Shown piece after piece: positions 32,107 to 44,129 of a stretch of DNA of 64,000 nt (the first letter of the stretch is position 1; each line of letters starts with the position of its first letter). Below the pieces are notes generated by a model, which worked only from the letters and a program-made list of their open reading frames with translations, made no database searches and was not told the DNA's origin. Both the position numbers and the translations under genes were made by a program. The stretch is from Rhynchospora pubera (taxonomy: Eukaryota > Streptophyta > Magnoliopsida > Poales > Cyperaceae), in NCBI GenBank assembly GCA_028095005.1, contig CM051459.1:311614513-311678512 (forward strand). Reading direction: 5' to 3'.

Positions 32107-33658
32107 TGTTGGTTAAACATTTTCTCTCGATTTGCCGATTTGCAAAACAACACCGAAACCCTTAAACTAACATCTCTTTTTAGTGCTTTATAGCTAGATT
32201 TATTGAAGAATGGATTAAAGCAAGTGTGGCACTTAGTTTGGAGCTTCAAGAGTTTGTTTTGGTCTAGTTAGATTCAGTAATTAAGGTTTAATTAATCTCT
32301 AAACTAATCTCAATCAATTTGCTGGTAAAATGCTCAGTTTTTCTGTCCAGCGTCATACAACGCCAGTTGCCGTTACACAACGCTGAGTTAATTCGATTTT
32401 AAATTGCAAAATCTCTGACAAGGTTGGAACAGCGTTACACAACGCTCGGTAGCGTTGTGCAACGTTAGTTCATTTGTTTTTAAACCAGTTAAATCCTTTA
32501 TTTCCCCTTGTCAGAACGTTGTGCAATGCTAAGTAACGTTACACAACATTTCCACTTCTATGTTGTGTAACGCTATTCAGCGTTGTACAACGCAGTATGA
32601 AACAGGCGACTCTGCATTGCTCAGACATCGATCTGCATCGATGCTGCATGCATGCTGCCATGTTCCATGCATTGTAGCGTTGTGTAACGCTCCAAACTTC
32701 GCTCAGACTTCGCTTATTCGCTCTGGACGCGTAGTGCAACGCTGAATAGCGTTGTGCAACGGCGCCGTTGTGTGACGCCAGTCAGCGTCGTATGACGTTC
32801 TGACAATGTTGTTTGAGTTTGTCAGTTCTGCCTTATTCGTTTTCTTGACTTCGTTGTGCAACGCTACCACGCGTTACACAACGCTCTGACAAGTTCCAAC
32901 GGAACTGTCGAGCTTCTGCTTTGGATTTTTGCTGAAGCGTTGTGCAACGCTATACAGCGTTACACAACGCTCTGACAACTCACAACGTTATTGTCTGTGA
33001 CCGTTTGATTTTTCAACGGCTATTTCTACGTTGTACAACGCCATATAGCGCTGTATAACGCCAGAGTCTGTTTTGACTGGTTTTTGGAGCTGTTGGCGCC
33101 CTCTATATATATGGGGCCTCTTGGAACTGTTTAGACACTTTTGAAACCTTTGAAACTCCTCCCTTTTGAGCTCCAACCAGTTAGACATTACTCTCTCTTG
33201 TGTTTGAGCATTATTTTAGCAAAATCATTGAGATTAGAGTGTGCAAAACCAATCCACTAGTGTTAATTGCTAGATTTGTTGAGTGATTTGGTTAGAGCCT
33301 CAATCCTTTGAGTGTTTGAGCTTGTTTATTTGAGTTAGGCCAATCCACCTTGAGAGAGTTTGTAACAAGGTGATTTGGTTCGAATTTGTAGTCCCGTTCG
33401 TGTGGAATTGAACGGAGCGCGCCCATTTCGAGGTTGTGAAACTCCCGGAGACGTACGACTAAGGCTAGCACTTCCTAGCGGGTCGGAACTCCGTAATACA
33501 TCGCGTGTCACTTCTTCTCTTCTCTCTTTACCTTTCTTGAATTGTGAATTGCTTGTGCTTTGTTTGCTTTTGTTTGAACCAAATATTTACCATACCGGCT
33601 TAGAACTTTGTTTTTGTGCCTATTCACCCCCCTCTAGGCCTTTAATCTAGGGACAACA
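32107..33658 (+). repeat. SIRE 3' LTR (1552 bp)
   Basis: Same boundaries and U3 palindrome array as the 5' LTR. It lacks a 16-bp segment present in the 5' LTR near 23450-23470. Followed by the target duplication CCTTC. Confidence 0.96.
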
Positions 33659-33663
33659 CCTTC

Positions 33664-36184
33664 TATAATATATATCTATTTATTTGGTAATGCAAAATTA
33701 ATTGAAAACGTATTAACTCTTAAATATGCTGTTTGAACGTTTTTCTCTATCACTTAATTAAGTTGCTGAAAATATATAGGGAAACATATAAATAATGGAA
33801 TCGTGATATTGGGGGCAGGCGCCAATTCCACCATATATTTGGAATAGCACGATTTTAACATGCCAACTATGCCAACAATATCTCTACTTATTAAAATCTC
33901 CTAAATTTGGAAAGTTGCCCTTTTATTAGTTATTAGACAAATAACAGTAACAAGAAATATTAATTTTCACACTCATGGCACGTTCTGATTTTTAATAAAT
34001 TAAAAAAAAAACATTGATTTCCATACAATTAGTCATATCCCAATTGTTTGGTCTCTCCAAAAAAAAAGTCTACAATTGTTTGGCACGTTCATGAAGTTGT
34101 GAACAACCCACAATCAAATAGATTAAAGTCCACCCGCACATTGAGCGGACATTGCTGCTAGTAAAGTCTAAAAAAAACATTAGATGATGCTGCAAAATGG
34201 TTAATTTTAAGTATTAAATTTTGAATAACAAAATACATGTTATTAAGGTTGATATAAGTATTTGTAAAATAATTAATTTAAAAGTAAAGTCAGTAAAACA
34301 CCAAAACACCTAAATAATAACTTTTGAATATCTTAAATTTTTTAAGTTATGCAATATGAACTTAATCTAATTGATATAATTTTAAATTGTTTCTGTATAA
34401 GTCAGTTTAGTAATATATTTTTTTAGGTAAGAAAAATTGATATCACATTAATATTTGATTTTATACATACTATTAAAATACCAAGTATTGGAAGGAAAAT
34501 ATTAGTGTGAACATTTCTATAAAAATAAACTTATGTTTTATAACTTTAACAATAAAAGTGTTTTACTTTCACAAACATCCTTTAATTAGAAAATGTATAT
34601 ATTAAATGTTTTCTAAAACAAATTAAAGTTGTCAACAACTTAAACCATAGCTTGGATTGTAGGAACTCATCAGAACATCTTCTTTCACAATGTTTTCTAA
34701 ATGGAATTCTATCAAAATTTTATAAAATACTTCTTTTAATATAATAATATATTTTAAAACAGAATCCAATTTCAGAAATCCTAAGTCCAACTTTCCTTAG
34801 ATCAGACTATAAGTTCCTTAATAAATCTCCAGTCTCCAAGTATGGTTTAGTGAACCAAAAACCAGAACGGGTAGATCGTTAGAATAGATTTTTGACGTGA
34901 GTTTCTTTCGTCGGGTGCATCGCAAGACTTCTCCAGACAAGTGGACAACTTCTACCTTGAGCACAAGACTGAAGGAACTAGTCAGGACTCTATCGATCAT
35001 TCTGAGGAGTAGTCGCTCTGCCTCTGAATTTTCCAAGTGTGGATGTCTTTTTATGACTGATGTGGATGTCTTAGGTTTTGTTTAATCCTTAGTTAGTAAT
35101 TAGATCATTAACTAATTGTGTGCATATCATGTCATTAATATTAAGCAAACAATTAAGAGCATCTCATTAATTAAAGATTACTTTTTCATATATAGGATAT
35201 GCATTCATATTAATGAAGTGATTAATAAACTTAAAAGTGCCTTAAATAACCACTTCCATCTGGTGCGGATCAGGATAGTGAAAAAAATGATTACAATACA
35301 ACAAACTAACAAAGCACAAACAAAACACATCAACCATTTCAATAAATAACAAAATTATTTCATTCCCATCTTATATTGGAGGTAATTCAACTTCCACTTC
35401 ATTAGTACTATCAAACCTCAAGGGGTCCAATAGATATCATCACTTATTAGGTATACTAATGAGGGACATACAATTTTCGTGATAAACAATTTTTTCTCGC
35501 ACAATTCAAGAGAACATAAATAAAGTCTGTATAGCAGCCTTTATCAAGAAACAACATTACACAATATTTCTTGAACATATCATAATGTGGAAAAGCTGAG
35601 CCATCTTTAAACCCAGAATTAAACTCATATGAAATAAATAATGACACATAACACGTACAATCCGTATATTTATTTCATTGGATCAAATCATATGCTATAT
35701 TCCAGTAACATACACATATGCAATTAAGTTGGTAAATCCTTACCTATGATTTGTATAACTTAATCAGTACTTAATTTACGTACTAATTTTTTTATAATTA
35801 ATGTTTCTTGTTAATTATCGATTATGAATGATTTAGATTTATTATTGTCATTTAATAAAACATGAAACATAGGGATCCACAATCTTATTTATTCAATAAG
35901 ATTTGATTATACATGGTAATTACGCATACAAAGTGAAAATATGATAAAATAATTAAATTTAAGTAATTTCATCACAATAATCCACATTTAAGCTCTTTAT
36001 ACTGTCCAAATTAAGATTCATATGTTGTTTATTAAAAAAGATTGGATTATACATGATAATTACGTATATAAGATACAAATAATGTAATTTCTAATCTTTT
36101 TTATAATTAATGTTTCTTATTAATTATTAAGATTGTGGACGATTTTAGATTTATCATTGTCATTAAATAAAACATGAAACACGG
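33664..36184. other. AT-rich DNA, no gene recognised
   Basis: Continuation of the DNA split by SIRE. A short GC-richer stretch at 34800-35090 has weak coding appearance in several frames, including a plus-strand SGASQDFSRQVDNFYLEHK segment ending at a stop (about 34913-35014), but matches no family I know. A diverged duplication is visible: about 35785-35876 (TTTCTTGTTAATTAT...AAAACATGAAACA) recurs at 36095-36183, and about 35893-35950 recurs at 36025-36085. Confidence 0.4.
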
Positions 36185-37040
36185 ATGGGTGAGTATGAGG
36201 CTAAAATTGATGAACAAACTAGTTCAACCAAATGTGTTGATTGTGATAGGTTGAACTCTATTGTTGATGCCACCCATGATGCCTTGGTTAGGAAAGACGA
36301 TACCATAGAAACCCTAAAAGTAGATGAGCTTATTTCTAAGATGGGTGAGTATGAGACTAAAATAAAGGAGCTTGAAAAACAACTTGAAAAATCGGTTTTA
36401 GCTCAAGCCCCTAAAGTGGATTTGAAGAACCTTTTCAATGGTCAAAACCTCATGACAAGTCCGGTCTTGGTTACCAAAAGCCTTATCAAACCAAGAAAAA
36501 GAATTTGTCACACAATAATGGAAAACAAGTTGCACAAAACACACAATTTAAAAAACTAAGGAATTCTCGTGATAATGCACATATGTACCAAAGGAAACCT
36601 AGAAACACTAGAGTGCAAAACAAAAAGAATTTGCAAAATCAAGAAAAGAAGGTTTTTGTTCCAAACGCATCCAATAAAATTTATTTTAGAGGACCCGATG
36701 GATGGTTTTATGAATTTAAAGAGCAACATCTTTCACAAAACCACAACGCTCAATCCAATAAGCATCAAAAGAATGTTTCCCAACATTTCCAAAAGGATCG
36801 CAAAAAGGATTTTAATGCCTCATCCAATGATCCTAAAAAGAAGGTCGAATACCTTAGAGCCCATTACTATTCTCATTTTGTCAAGGGTTCTACCATACCT
36901 AAACCAACCAATGCATTTTGTAACTATTGTTGTCAAAATGGACATATATCGTTGGAATGCAAACTTAGGAAACCAAATTGTGAGTCCAAAGGTTTGTACC
37001 TCTAGTGGTACAACTAACGATATGGTAACCAATGTGACCT
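36185..37040 (+). pseudogene. SIRE-like gag fragment (C-terminal half), frameshifted
   Basis: Starts abruptly within a coiled-coil-like segment (MGEYEAKIDEQTSSTKCVDC; the similar MGEYETKIKELEKQLEKS recurs downstream). It shifts frame near 36505-36559 and continues with KIYFRGPDGWFYEFKE and a zinc knuckle CNYCCQNGHISLEC. The FRGPDG and knuckle segments parallel GPDGCFHPF and CNYCGKNGHVTLEC of the intact SIRE gag at 23609. No pol follows: a diverged LTR-like sequence begins within about 100 bp. A truncated relic. Confidence 0.8.
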
Positions 37041-37142
37041 AAATACCAAGTTTACCCCCGGTCCTATAAGCCAAATATTTAAGGGGAGCCTCTTTATGTT
37101 CATTTTTTTGTTGTTTGAGAGGTTAAATTTGGTCACACTACT

Positions 37143-39798
37143 TTGGCGCAAGCCCCCTGCTGTTTATTACCTCGGGAATGACCACGAGAACCTCTGATTA
37201 AAGGATTCGAAGAATTATATGTCTAGGCTAAAAGAGTTGTGAAATGCAACTTGTTGGGTGATTAACCATGTGAAATTTGTTTATGAGATTTTTATGGTAA
37301 GTTAAGATTTTAAATTTTAAACCCAACTTGAACCATAATGGTAATTTACCAAGCAGTCCATTAGTCGATCAAATACCGTTTTATTTTGGAGTTGAGATAT
37401 TTGTTCTCATTTTTGACATTGATTTAGGATTTGAGTTATTTGTTCTCGAATCCTATGAAGTATCAGGTTCTAAGTACAGAGCATATTGTTGATTCAGAAA
37501 CAAAGAGTTTGCAAAGTTAGGATCAAGAGTATAACCGCACTGGTCACTCAGGCACAATAACTTTGCAACTTGCACGTTGAATACAAAGCGGGCCGCTGAT
37601 TCAGGTGACGAGGGAAACTTATGATCAAACTGGGGTTTTGGTCCAGTTAGACCGTTTCTGATTTTATTTGGCACTTGTTCTAGGTATAACTTGAGTTAAT
37701 TTGAACTCAAATTATAATTTGATTTCATTTTTGTTAATTTGAATCAATTTGGATTAAAATTATGTTAGTTCGAGACGATTTGGAGCCTCAAACTAAATTC
37801 TAGATAACTTGAGTGTATTTGATACTCAAGTTAGTTTTGATTTGGATTTGACACAATTTGAGTCAACTTATACTCAAATCGAAATTTAATTTGGTTTGCT
37901 TTGTATTTGTGTCAATTTGAGTTAATAACTCAAATCAATATTTTACCATAAATTTCAAACATTGAAGCCGCACAATTTCATTTTGGTCTTGTGGACTCTT
38001 AGAATTTCTAAATAAATTTTCAATTTAATTTGATTTCACATGATGCATTATGATGAAAATGATCAAAGTCGGATTTGGCCAATCTATAGGGGTGTGTTTG
38101 GATAGGCCGGGAATAGGGAATAGGAATAAGAAATTTTGATTTGCGTGCTTATTCTTATTCTTGTGCAAAACAAACGGCATAAGAATAAGGAATTTGGGCC
38201 CTTATTCCTGTACTAACAAAACCATAGTATATGAATAAGGAATAAGGATAAGCACGCAAACCGAAATTCCTTATTCTTATATCCTATTCACAGCTTATTT
38301 CGTTGCATCTAAACACACCCTAGATGATTTTGACATTAAATGATCAGCGAAACTGAAATCTTTAGAATTTTCTGAGCTTTTAGACATTTCATTTGAGGTT
38401 TTCGAATTTTCTGTGAATTTTAATACATTTTGACATTTGGACAATTTATAAATTTTCTGGACAGGACCCACCATACCACTAATCAGTTCAACTTTAGAAA
38501 AGAGTCTCTCTGTTTCACCAAAAATTATGAAACCAGAATCATTTGAAAGAAGACTCAGAGAGGATTTTCAGATTTGAAAATAGACATTCAGAGGGACTTG
38601 ATTTAATTTTTGTATAATTTTTAAACATCCTTTTGGTTGCGGTTTTGAATTTTAATTTTATGAAAGTTTTCTGAGATGGTTACTGGAATTTTCATCTTTT
38701 TGTTAGTTTTTCAAAATTCATAAAAATTAATCTTTCCATCCTTTTGTCTTGAATTTTTTTACAGAATGTGTGTTTCAACTTGCTTTATGTTCAGTACAAT
38801 TTTCAATCAATTTTCTTCAACCATTTTAGAGAAAATAATATTTTTGTGTCCGATCAAATTCTGGTATAATTTTGGCAGCATTTCTTTCTAGTTTTCTTTG
38901 TAATTGAGTTATTGATCTGATCAAGGACGACCAAAGCTGGGCTAAGGATCCATTGAACAGATTTTGAACCATTACACATGTTCTTCCCGTGCTTAGCGCA
39001 GTCCAAACATGGTAATAACCAAACAACAAATTAATTATCACTTTTAATAACATGTTTTACCATATTTAAACTATTATGAACAGTTTAAACACGGTAATAA
39101 AACTGAAATTATTTTGATCATCAAATTTTCATTCTTAATTTCAGATTTTATTCACAAGAAAGAAAGAAGAAAATATTTCAAATAGATAAAACAATAAAAA
39201 GAAAGGACAATGAATTAACAACACAATTGCAATTGCTTTCAATAAAACAAATTACAAACCTTGATATACCTTTCTTACAATCTCTTTAAGCCTTCTTTCT
39301 ATTTTTTTTATTTTACAGAATTTTCTCTCTTTTTTTTTGGAAAAATAAACAACCACACCTTTTTTTCTCTCTCTCCTTTTTTTTTTTTGAGAAGCAACTT
39401 CTGGGGTATTTAAAAGCCTCCAGACTTGGGAGAGGCGGTTCTGGAGATAGTTATCATAACCCCCTTCTTTTCAAATTAAAATGCACAGCCCAAGAGCCTC
39501 TTCTTCACGCTGCTTCAGCCATTTCCAAATTTGTTTCCTCTCCATTACTTTAGAAAATGGACAGGTCCATTTATCGAATTTCAGCAATAAATGATTTCTT
39601 GTTTTAATTATTTGAAGATGTTCCCAAAATCATTTTCGCATAAAATTTCATGGATATGCTCAGAAAATTACAAAGAATTCAATAATGCTAAATTTTTTTT
39701 AGACCATTGAAATATTTTTAATAATTTTATGAACGTTGTGTCATTTTGTCGCATTTCCATCGATTTGAGCATCTTTTGAAAAATTTTAGTGGTCAACA
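37143..39798 (-). repeat. diverged LTR related to the LARD LTR family
   Basis: Resembles the LTR at 50371-54066 in the same order. 37143-37230 matches its start region (GCGCAAGCCCC...ACGAGAACCTCTGATTAA). 38925-39010 matches CAAAGCTGAGCTAAGGA and the GCGC-rich hairpin region. The end at 39791-39798 is GGTCAACA, as in that LTR. Strand is given to agree with the LARD, whose plus-strand reading is the reverse of transcription. No matching partner LTR or internal domain was seen, so it is a solo or truncated LTR. Confidence 0.65.
38090..38320. mobile_element. small MITE-like element (231 bp) within the diverged LTR
   Basis: Ends GGGTGTGTTTGGAT and ATCTAAACACACCC form inverted repeats with one mismatch, flanked by TAG on both sides (38087-38089, 38321-38323). 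The interior is rich in AATAAGGAAT and ATTCTTATTC, themselves inverted. Confidence 0.75.
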
Positions 39799-40218
39799 GT
39801 AATACCACCTTTTTTTTGAAGAAAAACAAGGGTCAAGGCCCTGCCTTAAATTGAATTAAAAATAAAAGTTTTTACAAAAAGTTTAGTAAGAAAGGAAAGT
39901 AAAGTAAAAAGAAAGAAAATTAAAAAGGTACACCAAAGGGGTCCAGGGAACATATACATGAAAAGGAGAAAGAAGGATTATTTTGCAAAGAACTTTCATT
40001 CCAAGAGGACTTCTGCAAGAAGATCAGAGGGTTGCTTGGCAATATCTCAGAAAATTCTGCAGCATCTCTCCCTCTAAGTTACAAAAAACATAATTGCAAA
40101 TAAGTCCCTGATAGTAGCAGATATTGTAGAATTTTGTAGAATGGCAGTGTGAAGTAATGGAGTTGCAGAATCAAAAAAATCTGATGCTCACATCTTGAAA
40201 ATTCAACAACATATCCCT

Positions 40219-42190
40219 TTAGGATTTGAAGAAGAGACATGAATTGAAGAGGTGATGAACTGATTCACTTTGACAACAACAAAGAACACATCTATTTGGT
40301 AAATTCCAACCCCTCCTTTGTAGATTGTCCAAAGTTGCAATTTTATTCTGAAACATAAGCCAGAGAAAAATTTTGAACCTTGGTGGGACCCTGCGCTTCC
40401 AAATAGATGAAAGAGGTGAAAATGGCAAGGGTGGCAGGTAATGAGTTTGTAGAGTGAGCTTGTGGAGTAAAGTCATGTATTATTCTCCAACTTCCAAAGA
40501 ACCCCATCAGTTTCAGTATCTAGCAAGCCATTTAGTAAAGGAGTCACTAGCAATAGTAGAGAGGAGAGTTGGTCCAAAGCAATAACTGAGGTGTAGAGCA
40601 GAGGTGAAAAAAGAGGAGCTGTGGCATTAAAGCTTACTCTAAACTGATGAATAGAGAAGAACTTATCAATAGCAAAAGAGAAGAGCTCAGGAAAAAAATA
40701 TTGTAGAATCAGTGAAGTCCAGTTGTGCTTCCAGAACAAAATGCATTTGCCCACTGAAGGTTGAAAAGTCAAACTTACATCCAAGTAGTGTGTTAAAAGT
40801 TTGAGATTTGAAGAGATTTTACTGTTATAAGGATATAGAGAAAGAGAAGAAGATTGAAGTGTGGAGACCAAAGATTTCCAAAGAGAAGAAATTGGAGATG
40901 ACCATTTCCATAACCATTTAGCTAGCAAGGCCTCATTGAATGTTTTCAGATCTAAAACTCCAAGTCCCCCAACTCTTTTTGGTTTGATGACAGAGTTCCA
41001 GGAAATCATGACTAATTTCCTTTTATTAGAATGGACGCCATGCCAGAGAAAATTCTTCTCAAAGAATCTAACTTTTTGATCAACCAAGCAGAAAGCTTGA
41101 AGACGGTCATGAAGTAGGTTGGCAAAGAAGAAAGACAAGCATTGATAACCAGCAATAGAGAGTAGAGATGAAGACCAGCCTAGAAGTTTGAGTTGAAATC
41201 TAGAGATCAGTTGTTGATAGTCAGCTCTCACCAGAGGCTTGTCAGAGAGAGGTAGACCCAAATAGGTTAGAGGAAAATTTGCATTTCTACAGTTCAGAAT
41301 AGTAGATAAGGATTGAGAAATATCAGCTTGGCAGAAAAGTGTTAGCAAGTCTGATTTTTCTGAGTTTAAATTTAGCCCAGAACAACTGCCAAAAACTTGA
41401 AACATAATTTTAATGAAAGTGGCTTGTTGAACAGTTGGCTTGAAGAAAAAGATAGCATCATCAGCATGGAATAAGGAAGAAAACATATTGTACAGGGGCA
41501 CAAGAATGACACCCAAACAGTTCAGTTTTGCCACCTATCTCGAGAGGAAATCAAAAGCTAGTATGAAGAGATAAGAAGAAAGCGGATCTCCTTGGCGCAC
41601 ACCTCTTCTCAAGACTATTGGTTTGCCAGCAATTCCATTGACAACACTCTGGAAGCACCTTGAAGAACACAACCTAAAACAATTGAGATGAAAGGTTTGC
41701 CGAAACCCTAAAGCTGATAAAACTCTAGCTAAGAAGCTCCAACTAATAGTGTCAAAAGCTTTGTGTATATCAGCTTTAAAGATAGCAAGAGGACTTTTAG
41801 TTTTTGGAGCAATGATGTATGATCTCTTGAGCATAAAGAAAGTTCTCTGAGATGGCCCTTCCTTGCATGAAACCAGTCTGATTGTTAGAAATGAGGGAAG
41901 AGATGAAGGGAGTCAATCTAAGAGTTAAAATCTTGGAGAAGATTCTCTGCAAGGAATGAATGATGCTGATAGGCCTAAAATCAGCTGTGGAAGTATGATG
42001 CTCAGATTTAGGTATGAGAGCAACGATTAAAGAATTTTGAGGATGAAGAGTGGAGGAATGCATGGCAACATTGAGAGTAGAAGTGATCTCAGGAGCTAAT
42101 TCTTCGTTAAAAAGCTTTGAAGAAATCACCAATAAAGCCATCAGGACCTGGAGATTTATTTGATGGCCAGGAAGAAATAACTTCACACAC
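40219..42190 (-). pseudogene. LINE reverse transcriptase and zinc-binding domain, broken
   Basis: RT begins with ADFRPISIIHSLQRIFSKIL and NQTGFMQGRAISENF, shifts frame near 41800, and continues with FKADIHKAFDTISWSFL and GVRQGDPLSSYLFILAFDFL. A TAG follows at 41537-41535, then SLFHADDAIFFF, where the usual Tyr of the YADD catalytic box is His. The downstream thumb-type region includes FPLTYLGLPLSDKPL. Another shift leads to the zf-RVT domain: RVPPRFKIFLWLMFQNKI and CVLCCCQSESVHHLFNSC. At least two frameshifts, one stop and the YADD change make it dead. Confidence 0.9.
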
Positions 42191-42362
42191 TTCTTTCAAA
42201 TTGGAGCAATCAAAGAAGAGAAGTCAGTGTCAGAAGGAGTAGAGTAAAGGCGAATCCAATTCAAAATTTGTAGCATTGGAGGAGGTGGAGCCCATCAAAC
42301 TACAAAAAAAGTTAAAGAAAGCTAGTCCCTTAGTTTTTTTTTATCAGAAACAGCAGCTCCGT

Positions 42363-43605
42363 CTATTTGAATTGTCTGAATGTAGTTTCTTCTATTGTAT
42401 TAGAAGCCTTGACATAAAAGAAAATAGTATTTTGATTCCCTTCCAATCTCCATTTGAAAGAAGACCTTTGCTTCCAAATAACTTCTTCAGTAGCAGCAAT
42501 CTCTGTAAATCTTCTCTTTAACATGCACTTGAGTAACTTTTTTGGTAGAGTCAAAGATCTAACCTTCATTTCTCTATCACATCTCAACTGAAAATTCCTA
42601 ATTACACAAGACTGCTCCCTTACTTTGGAAATTCTGCCCTTAGCCAAAAGTCTAATTTCCTTAGTGAGAAAAGAAAGTTTATCATTAAAGAGTCGAGGAG
42701 TATTAGCTGTACCAAGAGAGAACCAAGCATTCAGTACCAAGTCATGAAATTCAGGTATTTAAGGACAAAAGTTTTCAAACCTGGAGCAAAGAGATTTAAA
42801 GAAAAAAGAAACTGTGACCTCCCTGAGTCAGTAGATGTAAAACGTGGTGAGCTTGAAAGGAGAGCCATCTCTATTGAAAGAGAAGTCCAAAGTACATGCT
42901 TAGTGGTAAGAGAGGCAGTCACTACTTAAGAGAGATGGTCTATTGCTAGATTTGTTAAAATTTTTAGATAGACTTTTTTTATTAGTGTTGGATTTTGTTC
43001 TATTGCTAGATTTAATTGATGCACTAAAGTCTAGCAATTTTTTAGCAAGACTTAATTTTCAATTAATAGATACTAAAAAATCTAGCAATTTATTTTTGAT
43101 AGACTTTTGAATCTTGCAACGTTTAATGTAGCAATTTTTTGCTACACCATAAATTAATGTAGCAAAAAATTGCTACATTAAACATTGCAAGATTCAAAAG
43201 TCTATCAAAAATAAATTGCTAGATTTTTTAGTACCTATTAATAGAAAATTAAGTCTTGCTAAAAAGTTGCTAGACTTTAGTGCATCAATTAAATCTAGCA
43301 ATAGAACAAAGTCCAACACTAACAAAAAAAATCTATCTAAAAATTTTAGCAAATCTAGCAATAGACCATCTCTCTTGTAGTGTAGGTAGCAAAGATTGGG
43401 TCCCAAGTAATTAGAATGCCTCCTTTAGTTCTATCAGCATCAACAGTAAGAAAACTCTTTAACTTGGACCCACAAGCTTCTCTAACTAAGCCATCAGTGG
43501 CCGAATCCCACTTAATTTCTTGAAAATAAATAAAGTGATGCTTTTCAATAAGACCATCTTGGAAACTTCTAGTCACATTTTCCAGACTTGTCTCGACTCC
43601 TTAGG
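42363..43605 (-). pseudogene. LINE endonuclease and linker, split by a 463-bp foldback element
   Basis: The N-terminal part (43605-43383) has FIYFQEIKWDS and LTVDADRTKGGILITWD, the conserved QE.KW and GGI..W features of apurinic-type LINE endonucleases. It resumes left of the foldback element (from 42919) with TASLTTKHVLWTSLSIE and continues to a linker with ATEEVIWKQRSSFKWRLEG. The first endonuclease residues are missing, indicating 5' truncation. Confidence 0.82.
42920..43382. mobile_element. foldback MITE with CACTA termini inside the LINE
   Basis: The 463-bp segment is almost wholly self-complementary around about 43151. Ends are CACTACTTAAGAGAGATGG and the complement of CACTACAAGAGAGATGG, differing by a small change. 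CTATTGCTAGATTTG and variants repeat through both arms. It interrupts the LINE endonuclease frame. The flanking trinucleotides AGT and TAG do not match exactly, so the target duplication is unclear. Confidence 0.88.
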
Positions 43606-43982
43606 ACCGTCATTTCTGGTCATTTTTCAAGAGCTGCACTGACAATCTGTCATTGCCCTATTGGTTAACACCATCTCAAGTCTGAACGTTGCGTTGCATG
43701 CCTTTCTTTATACAATCACAAATCACAAATCAAAGGATGCTATGCTTTATTAATTTCTTTGTAGGCGATCTTAGTAACGAATCATATCTACGATCGAATG
43801 TGAATTATGTTGAAATTGAAATATGAAAATAAAATATGAAATCTTATTGTGATAAGGTTACGATTGTATAATTCAAATATATTATCTCGTTGAGCCCGTG
43901 TTAATTCATGGACCTATTCAAACACCCATAGGTTCTCTCTCTTATTACAATTGTCATTAACGATTGACCACTTTATTAATCC

Positions 43983-43990
43983 TATAAATA
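43983..43990 (+). promoter_or_regulatory. TATA box of the GDSL gene
   Basis: CTATAAATAG about 140 bp upstream of the ATG at 44130, a normal plant promoter spacing for a leader of about 110 nt. Confidence 0.65.
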
Positions 43991-44129
43991 GAGCATTCTT
44001 GTTCGGTGAGCACGGCTAAAATTAAAATGTTTTTAAATATAGAGTCTCTACTCATTCCATTATATCATTGATCCCATAATTTATATCCATTCTTTTGAAG
44101 TTCATATCTAATCCGCACTACTGCTACAA

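Larger units (their letters stand above)
21981..33658 (+). mobile_element. Ty1/copia retrotransposon, SIRE/Maximus-type, complete (11,678 bp)
   Basis: Bounded by LTRs 21981-23548 and 32107-33658 and by a perfect 5-bp target duplication CCTTC (21976-21980 and 33659-33663). It has a tRNA-Met PBS and AAAGGGGGAGAT as polypurine tract. Integrase precedes RT, as in Ty1/copia. The large gag with two zinc knuckles and an extra ORF after pol point to SIRE/Maximus. By eye the LTRs differ at about 10 positions plus two indels over about 1550 bp, so the insertion is young. In-frame stops in pol and ORF3 make this copy non-functional. Confidence 0.96.
39810..43620 (-). mobile_element. L1-type LINE, 5'-truncated and decayed
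   Basis: On the minus strand: endonuclease remnant (43605-42730, split by a foldback element), linker, RT (42190-40500), zinc-binding RT C-terminus (40476-40219), 3' UTR, then GACCCTTGTTTTTCTTC and a short A tail (39810-39817 on plus as Ts). The order EN-RT-zinc domain and a poly(A) end define a plant L1-like LINE. It begins 11 bp after the end of the diverged LTR. A target duplication was not found. Confidence 0.88.
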
